This document shows, in pieces, positions 8,711 to 16,639 of a stretch of 37,123 nucleotides of DNA. The notes below the pieces were generated by a model, which did no database searches, had not been told where the DNA came from, and was given only the letters and a program-made list of their open reading frames with translations. Source of the DNA: Acidobacteriaceae bacterium (GTDB lineage: Bacteria > Acidobacteriota > Terriglobia > Terriglobales > Acidobacteriaceae); contig JASHQQ010000208.1 of assembly GCA_030039035.1 (NCBI GenBank), forward strand, positions 1 to 37,123. The letters are read 5' to 3'. The translations under genes were made by a program, and so were the position numbers. How positions within the stretch are numbered: position 1 is the stretch's first letter; each line of letters begins with the position of its first letter.

Positions 8711-11320
8711 CTACTCGTAGCGCAGCGCGGCCATCGGATCGACGCGCGATGCGCGCCGCGCGGGAAGATAACAGGCAATCAGCGCGACGACGAGCAGCAA
8801 CGCGCAGACGCCGCAAAAAGTTGCCGGGTCCCTGGGAGTCACGCCGAAAAGGAACGCGGCGAGCAGGCGCGAAGTGACAAGCGCCGCGACGATACCCGGC
8901 GCAATACCCGCACAAGCCAGCACGGCGCCTTCGCGAACCACCATGCGCGTCACGTTTCGCCGGCCGGCGCCCAGCGCCATCCGAATGCCGATCTCCTGCC
9001 GGCGCTGGACTACGGAGTACGACATCACGCCATAAATGCCAACCGCCGCAAGCATCAGCGCGAGCAGAGCGAAGATGCCCAGCAGCATGGCGTTGAACCG
9101 CCTCGGCGCGATCGCCGATGCGATCACGTCGTCCATCGTGGCGACGTCGATCACCGGCTGATTCTTGTCCATTTGCTGGATGACGCCTCGGACCGCCCCG
9201 GCGAGCGCGGACGGGTCCGATACGGTTCGCAGCGCAAAGGTCATGCTGAACGACGGCTGCTGAAGATAGGGCAGAAACATCTCCGCTCCCGGTTCCTCTT
9301 CCAGCGAGTCGCTTCTCTGGGCGGAGACGACCCCAACCACCACCATCCATGTCGTCGGCGTCGAAAGAAAGCTGACACGCTGTCCGATAGGGTCGCGGCC
9401 ATGAAAGAGCGTCCGCGCCAGCACGTCGTTGAGGATGACAACGGGCTGGGTGATTGCCGTATCCGTGTCGTTGAAAACGCGCCCGTCCAAAAGCCGGATC
9501 CTCATCGTGCGAAAGTAATCGGGGCTGATGCCGGTAACGCGAAACCCTTGAGGCGGACTCGCCTGTTCGGCGCCTTGAATGTTGAGCCGTGACATGCCGT
9601 TGTGAGGCGGTCCCAGCGGATATTGCGATATCAGGGCGGCGCTCGTCACTCCAGGCAGTTTCTGCACGCGTTCCAGCGCCATCCGGAAAAACTCCGCAAA
9701 TTCGTTGGGGTCGGCGATCGTCACTGGCCTCTGCACTGTGCTGATCAGGATTCCGTGGGGATCGAATCCGAGAGGCGCTTCGCTCAGGCGCAGCAAACTG
9801 TGCGCCAGAAGACCGGAGCCAACCATCAAAACCACCGACAGGCCAACTTCCCCGGCGGTGAGAAGGCGGCGCAGACGATGCGAATGGCGGTCGGTCCGAA
9901 TGCCGACGCCCGAATTCCTGAGCGCTTCGCCGGGCTCGATCCGCGAAGCGATCACAGCGGGAGCCAGTCCGAAGACGAGCACGGCGAGCACCAGGGCGGC
10001 GGCGCAAAACGTGAAGATACGCAGGTCCAGGTGAAGATCGACAGAAAGCGTGGGAGGTATCAGCGGCTTCAGAATCGCCGTCGCCAAATAACCCGCCAAA
10101 CCTCCCAATCCGCATCCCGGCAATGCCAGCAGCAGCGCTTCGGTGAGCGACTGCCGGATCAACCGAAGCCGCCGCGCGCCGAGCGAGGCACGCACGGCCA
10201 TCTCCCTGTCTCGAGCCAGGCCTCGCGAAAGCAGCAAATTGGCCACATTGGCGCAAGCAATGAGTAACACGAGCGCAGCGGCGCCCTGGAGCATGAGCAG
10301 GAGCGGCCGAACGTTATGCACAAGAAACGCCTGCAGCGGGAGGACTTCCACGCTTTCATGAGCCCGGAATCGGGCGGCCTGCACCGGATATTGCTGATCC
10401 ATCTGGTGCGTAATCACCATCAGGTCCGACTGAGCCTCCCGAATGCCTACGCCGGACCTCAGGCGGGCGACAACGCTCAGAAGGGCCCAATTCGGCGATT
10501 GGGGCGAAAACCGTGCCTCATCCATCGCGAAGGGTGTCCAGAGGTCCGCGGCTGGGCGCAGGCTCGCGGGCATGACGCCGACGACCGTATAGGCCTTGCC
10601 GTCGAGCTGAATTGTCTTTCCCAGGACTCGAGAATCTCCGCCAAACTGATTGCGCCACAACTTCTCGCTGAGCAGCGCTACGTGCTCATTCCCGACTCGT
10701 CCTTCTTCCGAAGCGAATAACCGGCCGATGATCGGCCGCACACCCAGCATCGGAAAGAAGCTTACGGTGACGTTTCCGATGCCGACGCGCGTGGCCTCGC
10801 CGACCCCGGTGAGGTTTGCACTGTCGCCGCTGCTCGATGCGCCGATTTGTTCGAAGACACGGTTGCGGCTCTGCCACGCCGCGAAATCCGGACTGATCAC
10901 TCCGCCGCCTCCGACTGCGAAGCGCTCGGTGGCCCAAACCAGGCGCGAGGGGTCCCTGTAGGGCAATGGCCGCAGGAGGACCGCATCCAGCACCCCGAAA
11001 ATCGCCGTATTGGCGCCAATGCCCAAGGCCAGCGTGAGCACCGTAACGACGGCAAATCCGGGGTTCCGGCCCATTTGCCGCAGTGCATATTTCAGATCAT
11101 GAAGAATCGAAACAGCCAGCATCGTTCCGCGGCTTTCGCGGCAATCTTCTTTCACCTGTTCGTGCCCGCCGAACTCCAGGCGCGCTTCGCGCCGCGCCTC
11201 TTCCGCGGTCATGCCGGATCGGATCTTCGCGGCCACCAGAAGGTCGAAGTGATGTTCGAGCTCGGAGTCAAGCTCCCGGTCCATCCGCTTTGCGTGGAAA
11301 AGCCGCTGCATCCAGCTCAT
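8711..11320 (-). CDS. ADOP-type MacB/FtsX permease (second PadR-ADOP module)
   Basis: 869 residues from the ATG at 11320. The reading frame stays open to 11704, but the upstream part overlaps padR. The start MSWMQRLFHAKRMDRELDSE matches family starts and has GAGGGG nearby. A charged prefix (LEHHFDLLVAAKIRSGMTAEEARREARLEFG) is followed by a first helix at about residues 90-115, a periplasmic domain, a central FtsX-like block (ACANVANLLLSRGLARDREM), a second periplasmic domain and a C-terminal FtsX-like block (QRRQEIGIRMALGAGRRNVT), ending ALRYE. It starts 5 bases after the padR stop codon, so translational coupling is likely. Its sequence is clearly distinct from the tandem pair at 3198-8635. 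Confidence 0.93.
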   Translation of the reverse strand: MSWMQRLFHAKRMDRELDSELEHHFDLLVAAKIRSGMTAEEARREARLEFGGHEQVKEDCRESRGTMLAVSILHDLKYALRQMGRNPGFAVVTVLTLALGIGANTAIFGVLDAVLLRPLPYRDPSRLVWATERFAVGGGGVISPDFAAWQSRNRVFEQIGASSSGDSANLTGVGEATRVGIGNVTVSFFPMLGVRPIIGRLFASEEGRVGNEHVALLSEKLWRNQFGGDSRVLGKTIQLDGKAYTVVGVMPASLRPAADLWTPFAMDEARFSPQSPNWALLSVVARLRSGVGIREAQSDLMVITHQMDQQYPVQAARFRAHESVEVLPLQAFLVHNVRPLLLMLQGAAALVLLIACANVANLLLSRGLARDREMAVRASLGARRLRLIRQSLTEALLLALPGCGLGGLAGYLATAILKPLIPPTLSVDLHLDLRIFTFCAAALVLAVLVFGLAPAVIASRIEPGEALRNSGVGIRTDRHSHRLRRLLTAGEVGLSVVLMVGSGLLAHSLLRLSEAPLGFDPHGILISTVQRPVTIADPNEFAEFFRMALERVQKLPGVTSAALISQYPLGPPHNGMSRLNIQGAEQASPPQGFRVTGISPDYFRTMRIRLLDGRVFNDTDTAITQPVVILNDVLARTLFHGRDPIGQRVSFLSTPTTWMVVVGVVSAQRSDSLEEEPGAEMFLPYLQQPSFSMTFALRTVSDPSALAGAVRGVIQQMDKNQPVIDVATMDDVIASAIAPRRFNAMLLGIFALLALMLAAVGIYGVMSYSVVQRRQEIGIRMALGAGRRNVTRMVVREGAVLACAGIAPGIVAALVTSRLLAAFLFGVTPRDPATFCGVCALLLVVALIACYLPARRASRVDPMAALRYE

Positions 11321-11325
11321 GGTCG

Positions 11326-11661
11326 TCACCCCTCGTTGAGAATGAGCGCTACGGCTTCGGTCAGCCGCGCCCAGTCCTCGGTTTCGCTTTTCAGATGGGC
11401 TCGCCCTTTGGCGGTAAGCTTGTAGAACTTCGCTCTCCTGCCCGACTCGGACTCGGCCCAATCGGCGGCGAGCAGCTTCCGGTATTCGAGCCGATGCAAC
11501 GCGGGATAAAGAGAGCCCTGCTGGATTTGCAAAGCCTCGCGGGAGATCTGCTGGATCCGCTGGGCTATGGCGTAGCCGTGAATCGGACCGTGTGCGACGG
11601 TCCTCAGGATCAGCAGGTCCAGCGTGCCCTGGGGGAGATCGGATTTCGCCGGGGAGTTCAT
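11326..11661 (-). CDS. PadR-family transcriptional regulator (second module)
   Basis: 111 residues from the ATG at 11661 ([17 protein letters not shown]). The frame is open to 11832, but the extra residues are unlike PadR and would run through the promoter palindrome. Winged-helix features are [37 protein letters not shown] and [16 protein letters not shown]. The ribosome site is weak, and the predicted promoter places the transcription start within about 10 bases of the ATG, so the leader is very short. It is upstream of and almost touching the minus-strand permease, giving a regulator-permease operon. The operator immediately upstream suggests autoregulation. Confidence 0.92.
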   Translation of the reverse strand: MNSPAKSDLPQGTLDLLILRTVAHGPIHGYAIAQRIQQISREALQIQQGSLYPALHRLEYRKLLAADWAESESGRRAKFYKLTAKGRAHLKSETEDWARLTEAVALILNEG

Positions 11662-11667
11662 ACCGTT

Positions 11668-11701
11668 CGCTTCTACATATACGCCAGAATATGTAGAAGC
11701 G
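11668..11701 (-). promoter_or_regulatory. 13-8-13 palindromic operator overlapping the second PadR promoter
   Basis: CGCTTCTACATAT (11668-11680) and its exact reverse complement ATATGTAGAAGCG (11689-11701) flank 8 bases. On the minus strand a -35-like TTGCGC (11704-11699) and a -10-like TATATG (11681-11676) are 17 bases apart, so the palindrome covers the whole core promoter. It ends 6 bases before the padR ATG. The inner ACAT/ATGT pair resembles PadR-type boxes in composition, though the order of the half-sites is reversed from the consensus I know. Confidence 0.7.
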
Positions 11702-11799
11702 CAAGGTATTTGTGATGGCGGGTCGTCCGGACGGTACGGGTTTCGCAGCCCGCGGAAAAAAGAGCGACGCCGGGACCTATTGCACCGCGGGATACCGCA

Positions 11800-11948
11800 C
11801 AGGGGCTGAAGCCCGCATTCTCCTTGCGGCATTGGCGGTACGGCTGAACAGGCTGCGGAAAAACTCTCCGGGGCGGGGCTTTGTAACAGGGCATGACTTC
11901 AGTCGTGCCGAAAAATCGCCCGGTTTCATCGCGGGCTTTAGCCCCTGC
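11800..11948 (+). repeat. Dispersed palindromic repeat, family A (inverted doublet)
   Basis: The 378-base gap 11662-12039 is mostly this doublet. CAGGGGCTGAAGCCCGC at 11800-11816 is matched in inverse by GCGGGCTTTAGCCCCTG at 11931-11947. Between them are a module at 11836-11864 (GGCTGCGGAAAAAC at its end, the inverse of 2637-2664) and GACTTCAGTCGTGCC within 11888-11910. No coding sequence is supported in the gap. Confidence 0.7.
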
Positions 11949-12039
11949 GAGACCCCCGGCGACGCCATTCATCTCAGCTTCGCCCTTTTTCCGCGGCCTC
12001 TGAAGTTGCGCCCGGTTACAAGGCCGATGCGATGATTCG

Positions 12040-12837
12040 CTACACCTTGCTGTGCAGGCTGGGCCACTCGGGGCGGCGATGCTCGAGGAAAGACCGGATA
12101 CCTTCCTTGAAATCCTCGGTCGAGCGCTGCGTGGCGTTGGCCAAAATCGCGTCCTCGATCTCCTCGTCCAGCCGGCGCCGCGCGTGCTTGGCCAGCAGAC
12201 GCTTGACGGCCATCATGGCCTGCGGGCTGTTCTGAAGCAGTCCCTGCGCCAGCGCCTGCGCGCTCTGCAACAGGTCGTCGGCGGGCACAATCTGCGTCAC
12301 CAGCCCCAGGTCCATCGCGTCCTGCGCCTTGATGATCTTGCCGGTAAGCAGCAGCTCGCGGGTGCGCTTCTCGCCGATCTGGCGAAGCAGAAACGATGCT
12401 ACGATCGCCGGGACGAATCCGATGCGCACTTCGGTATAGCCGAACTTCGCCTCGGGCACGGCCAGCGTGAAGTCGGGAATCGTGGCCAGGCCCATGCCGC
12501 CGGCGATCGCCGGCCCGTTCACCGCGGCGATCACCGGCTTGGGAAAGTCGTAGAGCGTCCGCAGCACGTGCGCCACGTTCTCCGAGTCGCGGCGGTTTTC
12601 CTCATGGGTGTGGGCTTCCAGCGTCTTCAGGTGTTCGAGATCGAGCCCCGCGCAGAATGCCGGCCCGGCGCCGGTGAGGATCACCACGCCGCACTCGCAG
12701 TTCTCCGCGTCGTAGAGAGCCATGGCGAGCTCTTCGATCAGCTCCGGATTCAGCGCATTGCGCTTGTGCGGCCGATTGAGAGTGATGGTCTGGATGCCGC
12801 TTTCGGAATGGATGAGAAGATGCTTGAATCGCGACAT
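12040..12837 (-). CDS. Enoyl-CoA hydratase/isomerase (crotonase) family protein
   Basis: 265 residues from the ATG at 12837, with GGGGAGG 6 bases upstream. Crotonase-fold proteins act on acyl-CoA thioesters. The oxyanion-hole regions are visible as GAGPAFCAGLDLEHL (56-70) and NGPAIAGGMGLATIPDF (107-123). By eye, the position of the first catalytic Glu of classical enoyl-CoA hydratase is Gly116 here, while the second is kept as Glu136 (GYTEVRIGFVPA). That pattern occurs in related hydratases that are not ordinary short-chain enoyl-CoA hydratases, so the exact reaction is open. The tail RSFLEHRRPEW is usual for the family. It is a cytoplasmic single gene following a 137-base gap from the next gene upstream. 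Confidence 0.9.
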   Translation of the reverse strand: MSRFKHLLIHSESGIQTITLNRPHKRNALNPELIEELAMALYDAENCECGVVILTGAGPAFCAGLDLEHLKTLEAHTHEENRRDSENVAHVLRTLYDFPKPVIAAVNGPAIAGGMGLATIPDFTLAVPEAKFGYTEVRIGFVPAIVASFLLRQIGEKRTRELLLTGKIIKAQDAMDLGLVTQIVPADDLLQSAQALAQGLLQNSPQAMMAVKRLLAKHARRRLDEEIEDAILANATQRSTEDFKEGIRSFLEHRRPEWPSLHSKV

Positions 12838-12974
12838 GGAGCGCCTCCCCGGACGACTGAATACATTATCAGTTCCAGGGAGAATTCCGGAATGAACATC
12901 GCAGGAAGGCGGCTCGGCCGCATCTGCGCCGATTCGGATATCGATTCCGGAGGGTGGAATCCGGAGGACCTCCC

Positions 12975-13451
12975 TCAGTGCAGCACGCCGTTGCCTAGCG
13001 CCGTGCAGACCAGCAGGATCTGCGCAATGCCGAGGAAATGATAGAGCAGAACCTGCCCCGCCACGCCGCGCAAAGTGACCCGCCCTTTCAGAAACCTCTT
13101 GGCTGCAAACCCTTCGAACGGGAATTGGGCATAGAGCACGATCTGGGGCAAAAGCTGCTTCAGCTCGTCGCCCAGATGCAACTCGGGGCGCTCGGAAAGC
13201 GACACGAAGGGAAAGACCAGCCACATGCCCCAGGGCTTGAAATTCTCCAGCAGGTCTTTCATCATCGGCGCGCAAAGCGAGAGGCAGATTCCCAGGGCAA
13301 TAGGCCAGGAACGGATCAGGCTATCGATGCGCTTGTTGCGCCGTTGTACCCTCTGCTGATCGTCGAGAAGAACCAGGCCCGTCGCGATTTCGGCGTCCAT
13401 TCTCCGGGAGGTGTCGGTGACGCGGGACATGCCGGCGATCAACTCGTTCAT
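12975..13451 (-). CDS. Small integral membrane protein, unknown function
   Basis: 158 residues. I do not recognise the family. The first roughly 45 residues are hydrophilic and charged (MDAEIATGLVLLDDQQRVQRRNKR), followed by hydrophobic segments at about 49-65 (SWPIALGICLSLCAPMM), 73-86 (WGMWLVFPFVSLS), 100-115 (PQIVLYAQFPFEGF) and 130-157 (AGQVLLYHFLGIAQILLVC). Two or more of these are likely membrane helices. The ATG at 13451 has GGGAG about 13 bases upstream. The upstream gap has a short inverted repeat and a tandem repeat that may be regulatory. Confidence 0.7.
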   Translation of the reverse strand: MNELIAGMSRVTDTSRRMDAEIATGLVLLDDQQRVQRRNKRIDSLIRSWPIALGICLSLCAPMMKDLLENFKPWGMWLVFPFVSLSERPELHLGDELKQLLPQIVLYAQFPFEGFAAKRFLKGRVTLRGVAGQVLLYHFLGIAQILLVCTALGNGVLH

Positions 13452-13477
13452 AAAGCCTGACTCCCGCCAAGTGAGAA

Positions 13478-13545
13478 ATTCCTAATATTGCAGGAATGGG
13501 GAAGAATGTAACTCCCACTTTGGCTCCGGATACTCCCACTTTCGG
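13478..13545 (-). promoter_or_regulatory. Inverted repeat and 21-base-period direct repeat upstream of the membrane protein
   Basis: ATTCCT-N8-AGGAAT occupies 13478-13497. Beyond it, ACTCCCACTT occurs at 13511-13520 and again at 13532-13541, a 21-base period (two helical turns), each followed by a T-GGC-like sequence. The arrangement suggests paired protein-binding sites for the minus-strand gene at 13451, or the worn end of a mobile element. No transposase is present. Confidence 0.35.
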
Positions 13546-13644
13546 CATTGGATGCGCGGAAGTTCAGGGCGGAGAGGCGCCGATGCCCAAAACGGATTAA
13601 ACTCTTGTAACCAGAATCCGGGAGCCAGGAAACGAAGCGGGCTC

Positions 13645-14256
13645 TTACAGCCCCAGCTCCCCCGCCCGTTTCTTCATCGCCTCAAGGCAGAAAGCGATGT
13701 GGGCGTCGAGATCGACCCCCAGTTCCGCCGCGCCCTGAATCACGTCCTCGCGGTTGACGCCGCGGGCGAAGGCCTTGTCCTTCATTTTTTTTCTTACGCC
13801 CGCAACCTCCACGTCGGCGATCGCCCTGGTAGGCTTGACCAGCGCACACGCGGTCAGAAATCCGGCCAGCTCGTCGCAGGCGAAGAGGGCCTTGTCGAGG
13901 TGCGTGACTCGCGGCACGCCGGAGTACTGGGCATGTCCAAGGATCGCGGTGCGCACTTCCGGCGGCCAGCCCAGCCGTTCCAGCTCGCGGACGCCGACAA
14001 ACGGGTGTTCTTCCTTGGTGGGGTGCCGCTCGTAGTCGAAGTCATGAAGAAGCCCGGTAACGGTATAGAGCCGGACGAAATCGGCGCCGGCCTGGCCGCT
14101 CAGGCCCAGCCGTTCCGCCTCGGCCTCGCCGCTGGCGGTCAGACAGATTTCCACAGCCAGGGCGTGCTTGCGCAGGCTTTCGCTCTGGGTCCACCCGGTC
14201 AGCAGTTGCCACGCCTGCTCCCGTCCATAGGGGATTCCGCCATTTTCTTCGGCCAT
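13645..14256 (-). CDS. HD-domain protein (putative metal-dependent phosphohydrolase)
   Basis: 203 residues from the ATG at 14256, which has AGGAG 8 bases upstream. The open frame extends to 14430 but without a better site. HD-superfamily residues are H31 (LRKHALAVE), H71-D72 (GLLHDFDYERHP), a His in AILGHAQYSG and an Asp in LFACDELAGF, the order H...HD...H...D expected for the fold. Proteins of this size and motif set are often annotated as HDIG-domain hydrolases; the substrate is unknown. It is divergent from the XRE regulator at 14467 across a 210-base AT-richer gap. It is soluble and has no signal peptide. Confidence 0.85.
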   Translation of the reverse strand: MAEENGGIPYGREQAWQLLTGWTQSESLRKHALAVEICLTASGEAEAERLGLSGQAGADFVRLYTVTGLLHDFDYERHPTKEEHPFVGVRELERLGWPPEVRTAILGHAQYSGVPRVTHLDKALFACDELAGFLTACALVKPTRAIADVEVAGVRKKMKDKAFARGVNREDVIQGAAELGVDLDAHIAFCLEAMKKRAGELGL

Positions 14257-14355
14257 CGATTCGGCTCCTGATCCAGGAATATATCTCCCGGCCTGTTGAC
14301 TCACATGGTTCGTGTTTTTGAGGCATTTCCAGGTTATTATGGGTTGTTCTTGGGA

Positions 14356-14384
14356 TTGACACCAGGAATCTACTTGACAATTAT
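14356..14384 (+). promoter_or_regulatory. Candidate promoter for the zinc-ribbon/XRE regulator
   Basis: TTGACA at 14356-14361 and AATTAT at 14379-14384 are spaced by 17 bases. A second TTGACA begins at 14374. The region is clearly less GC-rich than its surroundings. Transcription from here would start near 14391, which favours the ATG at 14467 over upstream in-frame ATGs. Confidence 0.45.
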
Positions 14385-14466
14385 GGTTCACTCCGTCGAA
14401 ATTAGCACATATCGTGGTGCAGAAAGGCACCGCGGAGGGCTAGCTCTGGCGCTCCGCACGCAGCCG

Positions 14467-15000
14467 ATGGCGACCACCCTAGTCAGCGTGGAGACACGCG
14501 AAGTCCTGCGTTGTGACCGTTGCAGCCTGGTGCAGTTTCGAACCATCAACTCCCTTTGCAGAAGATGCCGGCATCCGCTCGACCTGGAGGAGCGCATGCC
14601 TCTGGCGCCGCAACTGGTGGCGTCGCCGTTTGCCCAGGCCGCCGAGGCCGGACTGCAGGTTGCCGGGCAGGTGCGCGAGATTCGCCGCGCCCGTCACCTG
14701 AGCCAGCGGCAGCTCGCCAGTCGCATGCAGGTACCCCGGACCTACATCTCCAAGATTGAAAACGGCAAGGCGATTCCCACACTGGGTTCGCTCGAGCGGC
14801 TCGCCGCAGCCCTCGGCGTAGGCGTCTGCCACCTGGTGCGCGATGCCCGCAGCCGCCGCGAGGAAGAAGTGGCCGCCATCCTCGCCGACCCGTTTCTGGC
14901 CGAGATTGCCGCCCTGCTGCCGCGCCTGGATTCGTTGCATCGGACGCTGGTTTATGGCCAGGTGCGCGACATCGCCACCGGGCGCCGCCGCACGGCGTAG
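14467..15000 (+). CDS. Zinc-ribbon plus XRE-type helix-turn-helix regulator
   Basis: 177 residues from the ATG at 14467. An N-terminal zinc ribbon has C16-x2-C19 and C31-x2-C34 (RCDRCSLVQF, LCRRCRHPLD). An XRE-type HTH follows at about residues 75-130: VREIRRARHLSQRQLASRM is the first half, VPRTYISKIENGKAIPTLGS the recognition part, and LERLAAALGVGVCHLV the end. The C-terminal tail is helical and leucine/arginine-rich. The reading frame is open to 14296, but the predicted promoter overlaps that extension. The ribosome site is weak. The combination suggests a DNA-binding regulator, possibly metal-stabilised; targets are unknown. It is divergent from the HD-domain gene and 357 bases upstream of uppS. 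Confidence 0.8.
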   Translation: MATTLVSVETREVLRCDRCSLVQFRTINSLCRRCRHPLDLEERMPLAPQLVASPFAQAAEAGLQVAGQVREIRRARHLSQRQLASRMQVPRTYISKIENGKAIPTLGSLERLAAALGVGVCHLVRDARSRREEEVAAILADPFLAEIAALLPRLDSLHRTLVYGQVRDIATGRRRTA

Positions 15001-15270
15001 GCGAGAGCCGCTTGCAGACCGGCGGCGAGCGGCAAAGCCCGGGCCGCAGTTCGCCCGTGGCCCTGCGCCCGCGGCGCCACGCCGCCGAACGCAGGTGTGA
15101 TTGCGACGCATCGGCGCATGTGCTAGGGTCGATGTTGCCGCACTTTGTATTCCGGTCGTCAGCGAAGGCTCGCCGGGCGAGGATGGTGGCGGATCCGGGC
15201 GCCCGTCCGGAGCCGTATTGGCATTGAGTACAGCAGTTCTCGAGATAGTTCAGGGCGAAAAGGGGTCGCC
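15001..15270. other. Non-coding stretch ahead of uppS
   Basis: GC-rich sequence with no convincing gene. Short ORFs on both strands lack ribosome sites and show no recognisable motif. The only strong structure in the gap is the hairpin at 15271-15303. Confidence 0.5.
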
Positions 15271-15303
15271 AGGCGGCTTTTTTCCCTCGGGAAAAAGCCG
15301 CCT
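15271..15303 (+). other. Strong GC/AT hairpin in the uppS leader
   Basis: AGGCGGCTTTTTTCCC, two loop bases, then GGGAAAAAGCCGCCT. The arms pair over 15 bases with one extra T bulged. The downstream side on the plus strand is TGAAACG, with no U-run, so a simple terminator is unlikely in that direction. It lies 55 bases before the uppS start and could be a 5' leader structure or a two-sided boundary. Confidence 0.6.
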
Positions 15304-15357
15304 TGAAACGAACTCAAAACGCCTCATGGTATTTCGGGGAACGCTCCAGGGGCGAGT

Positions 15358-16194
15358 TTGTTGGTTCTCACTGACAGTCTGCGCGTCGATGAGCTCTCGG
15401 CCGAGGAGCGCGCGATCTACGCCACGCTGAAGCCGGAGCGGATTCCCGAGCACGTGGCCATCATCATGGACGGCAACGGCCGCTGGGCCGGCCGCCGCTC
15501 GCTCAAGCGCTTCTTCGGACACCAGCAGGGAGCCAGAAGCGTGCAACTGGTCACCGAGACCGCCTCGCGCATCGGCCTGCCCTGGCTCACCCTGTACGCA
15601 TTCTCGCTGGAAAACAATCTTCGCCGACCGCGCGCGGAGGTCAACTTCCTCATGCGCCTCCTCAGGAGCTATCTGGAGAGCAACCTGCAGCGCATGATGG
15701 ACAACAACGTGCGCATCCGCTACATCGGGCGCACGCACGAGCTACCACCGGAAGTCCAGGACAAGATGCGCTGGGCCGCCGACGCTACCGCGCGCAACAC
15801 CGGCACCACGCTGACGCTGGCCCTGAACTACGGCAGCCGCTCGGAGATGGTCGACGCCTTTCGCGCGTTGCAGGCCGAAATCAAGGCGGGGCAGATCAGC
15901 GCCGATCGCATCTGCGAGGAGGATATCCATCGCCATCTCTATACCGCGCACATGCCCGATCCCGATCTGCTCATCCGCACTTCGGGCGAGATGCGCGTCT
16001 CGAACTACCTCTTGTGGCAGATCGCGTATTCCGAGATCTACATCACCGACCGGCTCTGGCCGGACTTCCGCGGCATTCATCTGCTCGAGGCGATCGCCGA
16101 CTTCCAGCGCCGCGAGCGCCGCTACGGCGGCCTGAGCGAGAGCGTGGGCGAAGTGGAAGAAGATCCCGATCAGATTCGGATCGCGGCCGGATGA
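15358..16194 (+). CDS. uppS: Isoprenyl transferase (undecaprenyl diphosphate synthase)
   Basis: 278 residues. This cis-prenyltransferase condenses isopentenyl diphosphate units to make undecaprenyl diphosphate, the lipid carrier for peptidoglycan and other envelope polymers. Signatures are the catalytic D38 in IIMDGNGRWAGRR, then FSLENNLRRPRAEV, and the C-terminal DLLIRTSGEMRVSNYLLWQ followed by YITDRLWPDF. Length is slightly above the usual 240-260 because of an acidic C-terminal tail (EVEEDPDQIRIAAG). The start is TTG at 15358 after AGGGG; a second TTG follows directly. It would normally lead into cdsA, but two oppositely oriented genes intervene. Confidence 0.96.
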   Translation: MLVLTDSLRVDELSAEERAIYATLKPERIPEHVAIIMDGNGRWAGRRSLKRFFGHQQGARSVQLVTETASRIGLPWLTLYAFSLENNLRRPRAEVNFLMRLLRSYLESNLQRMMDNNVRIRYIGRTHELPPEVQDKMRWAADATARNTGTTLTLALNYGSRSEMVDAFRALQAEIKAGQISADRICEEDIHRHLYTAHMPDPDLLIRTSGEMRVSNYLLWQIAYSEIYITDRLWPDFRGIHLLEAIADFQRRERRYGGLSESVGEVEEDPDQIRIAAG

Positions 16195-16213
16195 GGCGCA
16201 CGCCGCGCCGGCT

Positions 16214-16639
16214 TCAGAGAATCGACGAATTGAAATCCGCGATGAACTGGATGCCTGGAACATCCAGCTTCGCGAGTTGCTTGTCGCCGGTGAGAAAGAG
16301 ATCGATCCCGGCCGATGCGGCGCACGCGAGATGGATGGAATCGGCAATCTTGAGCTTCAGCCGTCCGCGCAGAAGGCTGAATGGCTGCACCGCCCCCGCG
16401 TCGAATGGTAGAAATCGAAAGCCGATTTCATTGAGCGTCTCGCGCACCGCCGTCGCCTTGATTGGTTGGTCGAATCGTTCCACCCCAGCCATGACCTCGC
16501 CCACAGCCAGGTAGCTCGTATACAGGGCGTCGCTCCGCGTGCGAGAGCGCGCCAAAAGAGCATCTGCTCGTGGCCGGAAGGCAGGATTGCCTTCGAGCAG
16601 GTATATCAGGAGCATGGTGTCCCAATAGACCCGGCTCAT
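16214..16639 (-). CDS. PIN-domain protein, VapC-type putative RNase toxin
   Basis: 141 residues, standard VapC size. PIN domains are Mg-dependent ribonucleases. The four conserved acidic residues are visible: D7 (VYWDTMLLIYLLEG), E48 (SYLAVGEVMAG), D100 (LKIADSIHLACA) and D119 (LTGDKQLAKL). The ATG overlaps the stop codon of the upstream gene as ATGA (16636-16639), the tight coupling typical of toxin-antitoxin pairs. It converges on uppS, with 19 bases between the two stop codons. The order (partner first, toxin second) fits a type II module; the partner is not a recognisable VapB. Confidence 0.9.
   Translation of the reverse strand: MSRVYWDTMLLIYLLEGNPAFRPRADALLARSRTRSDALYTSYLAVGEVMAGVERFDQPIKATAVRETLNEIGFRFLPFDAGAVQPFSLLRGRLKLKIADSIHLACAASAGIDLFLTGDKQLAKLDVPGIQFIADFNSSIL

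Noticed and set aside
8397-10256. Minus-strand ORF of 619 codons
   Set aside because: Out-of-frame shadow overlapping the real permease at 8711-11320 and the end of the previous gene.
11321-11704. N-terminal extension of the minus-strand permease to 11704
   Set aside because: It would overlap all of padR in another frame; the ATG at 11320 has the ribosome site and the family-typical start.
11662-11832. Longer PadR start at 11832
   Set aside because: The added residues are not PadR-like and would run through the promoter palindrome.
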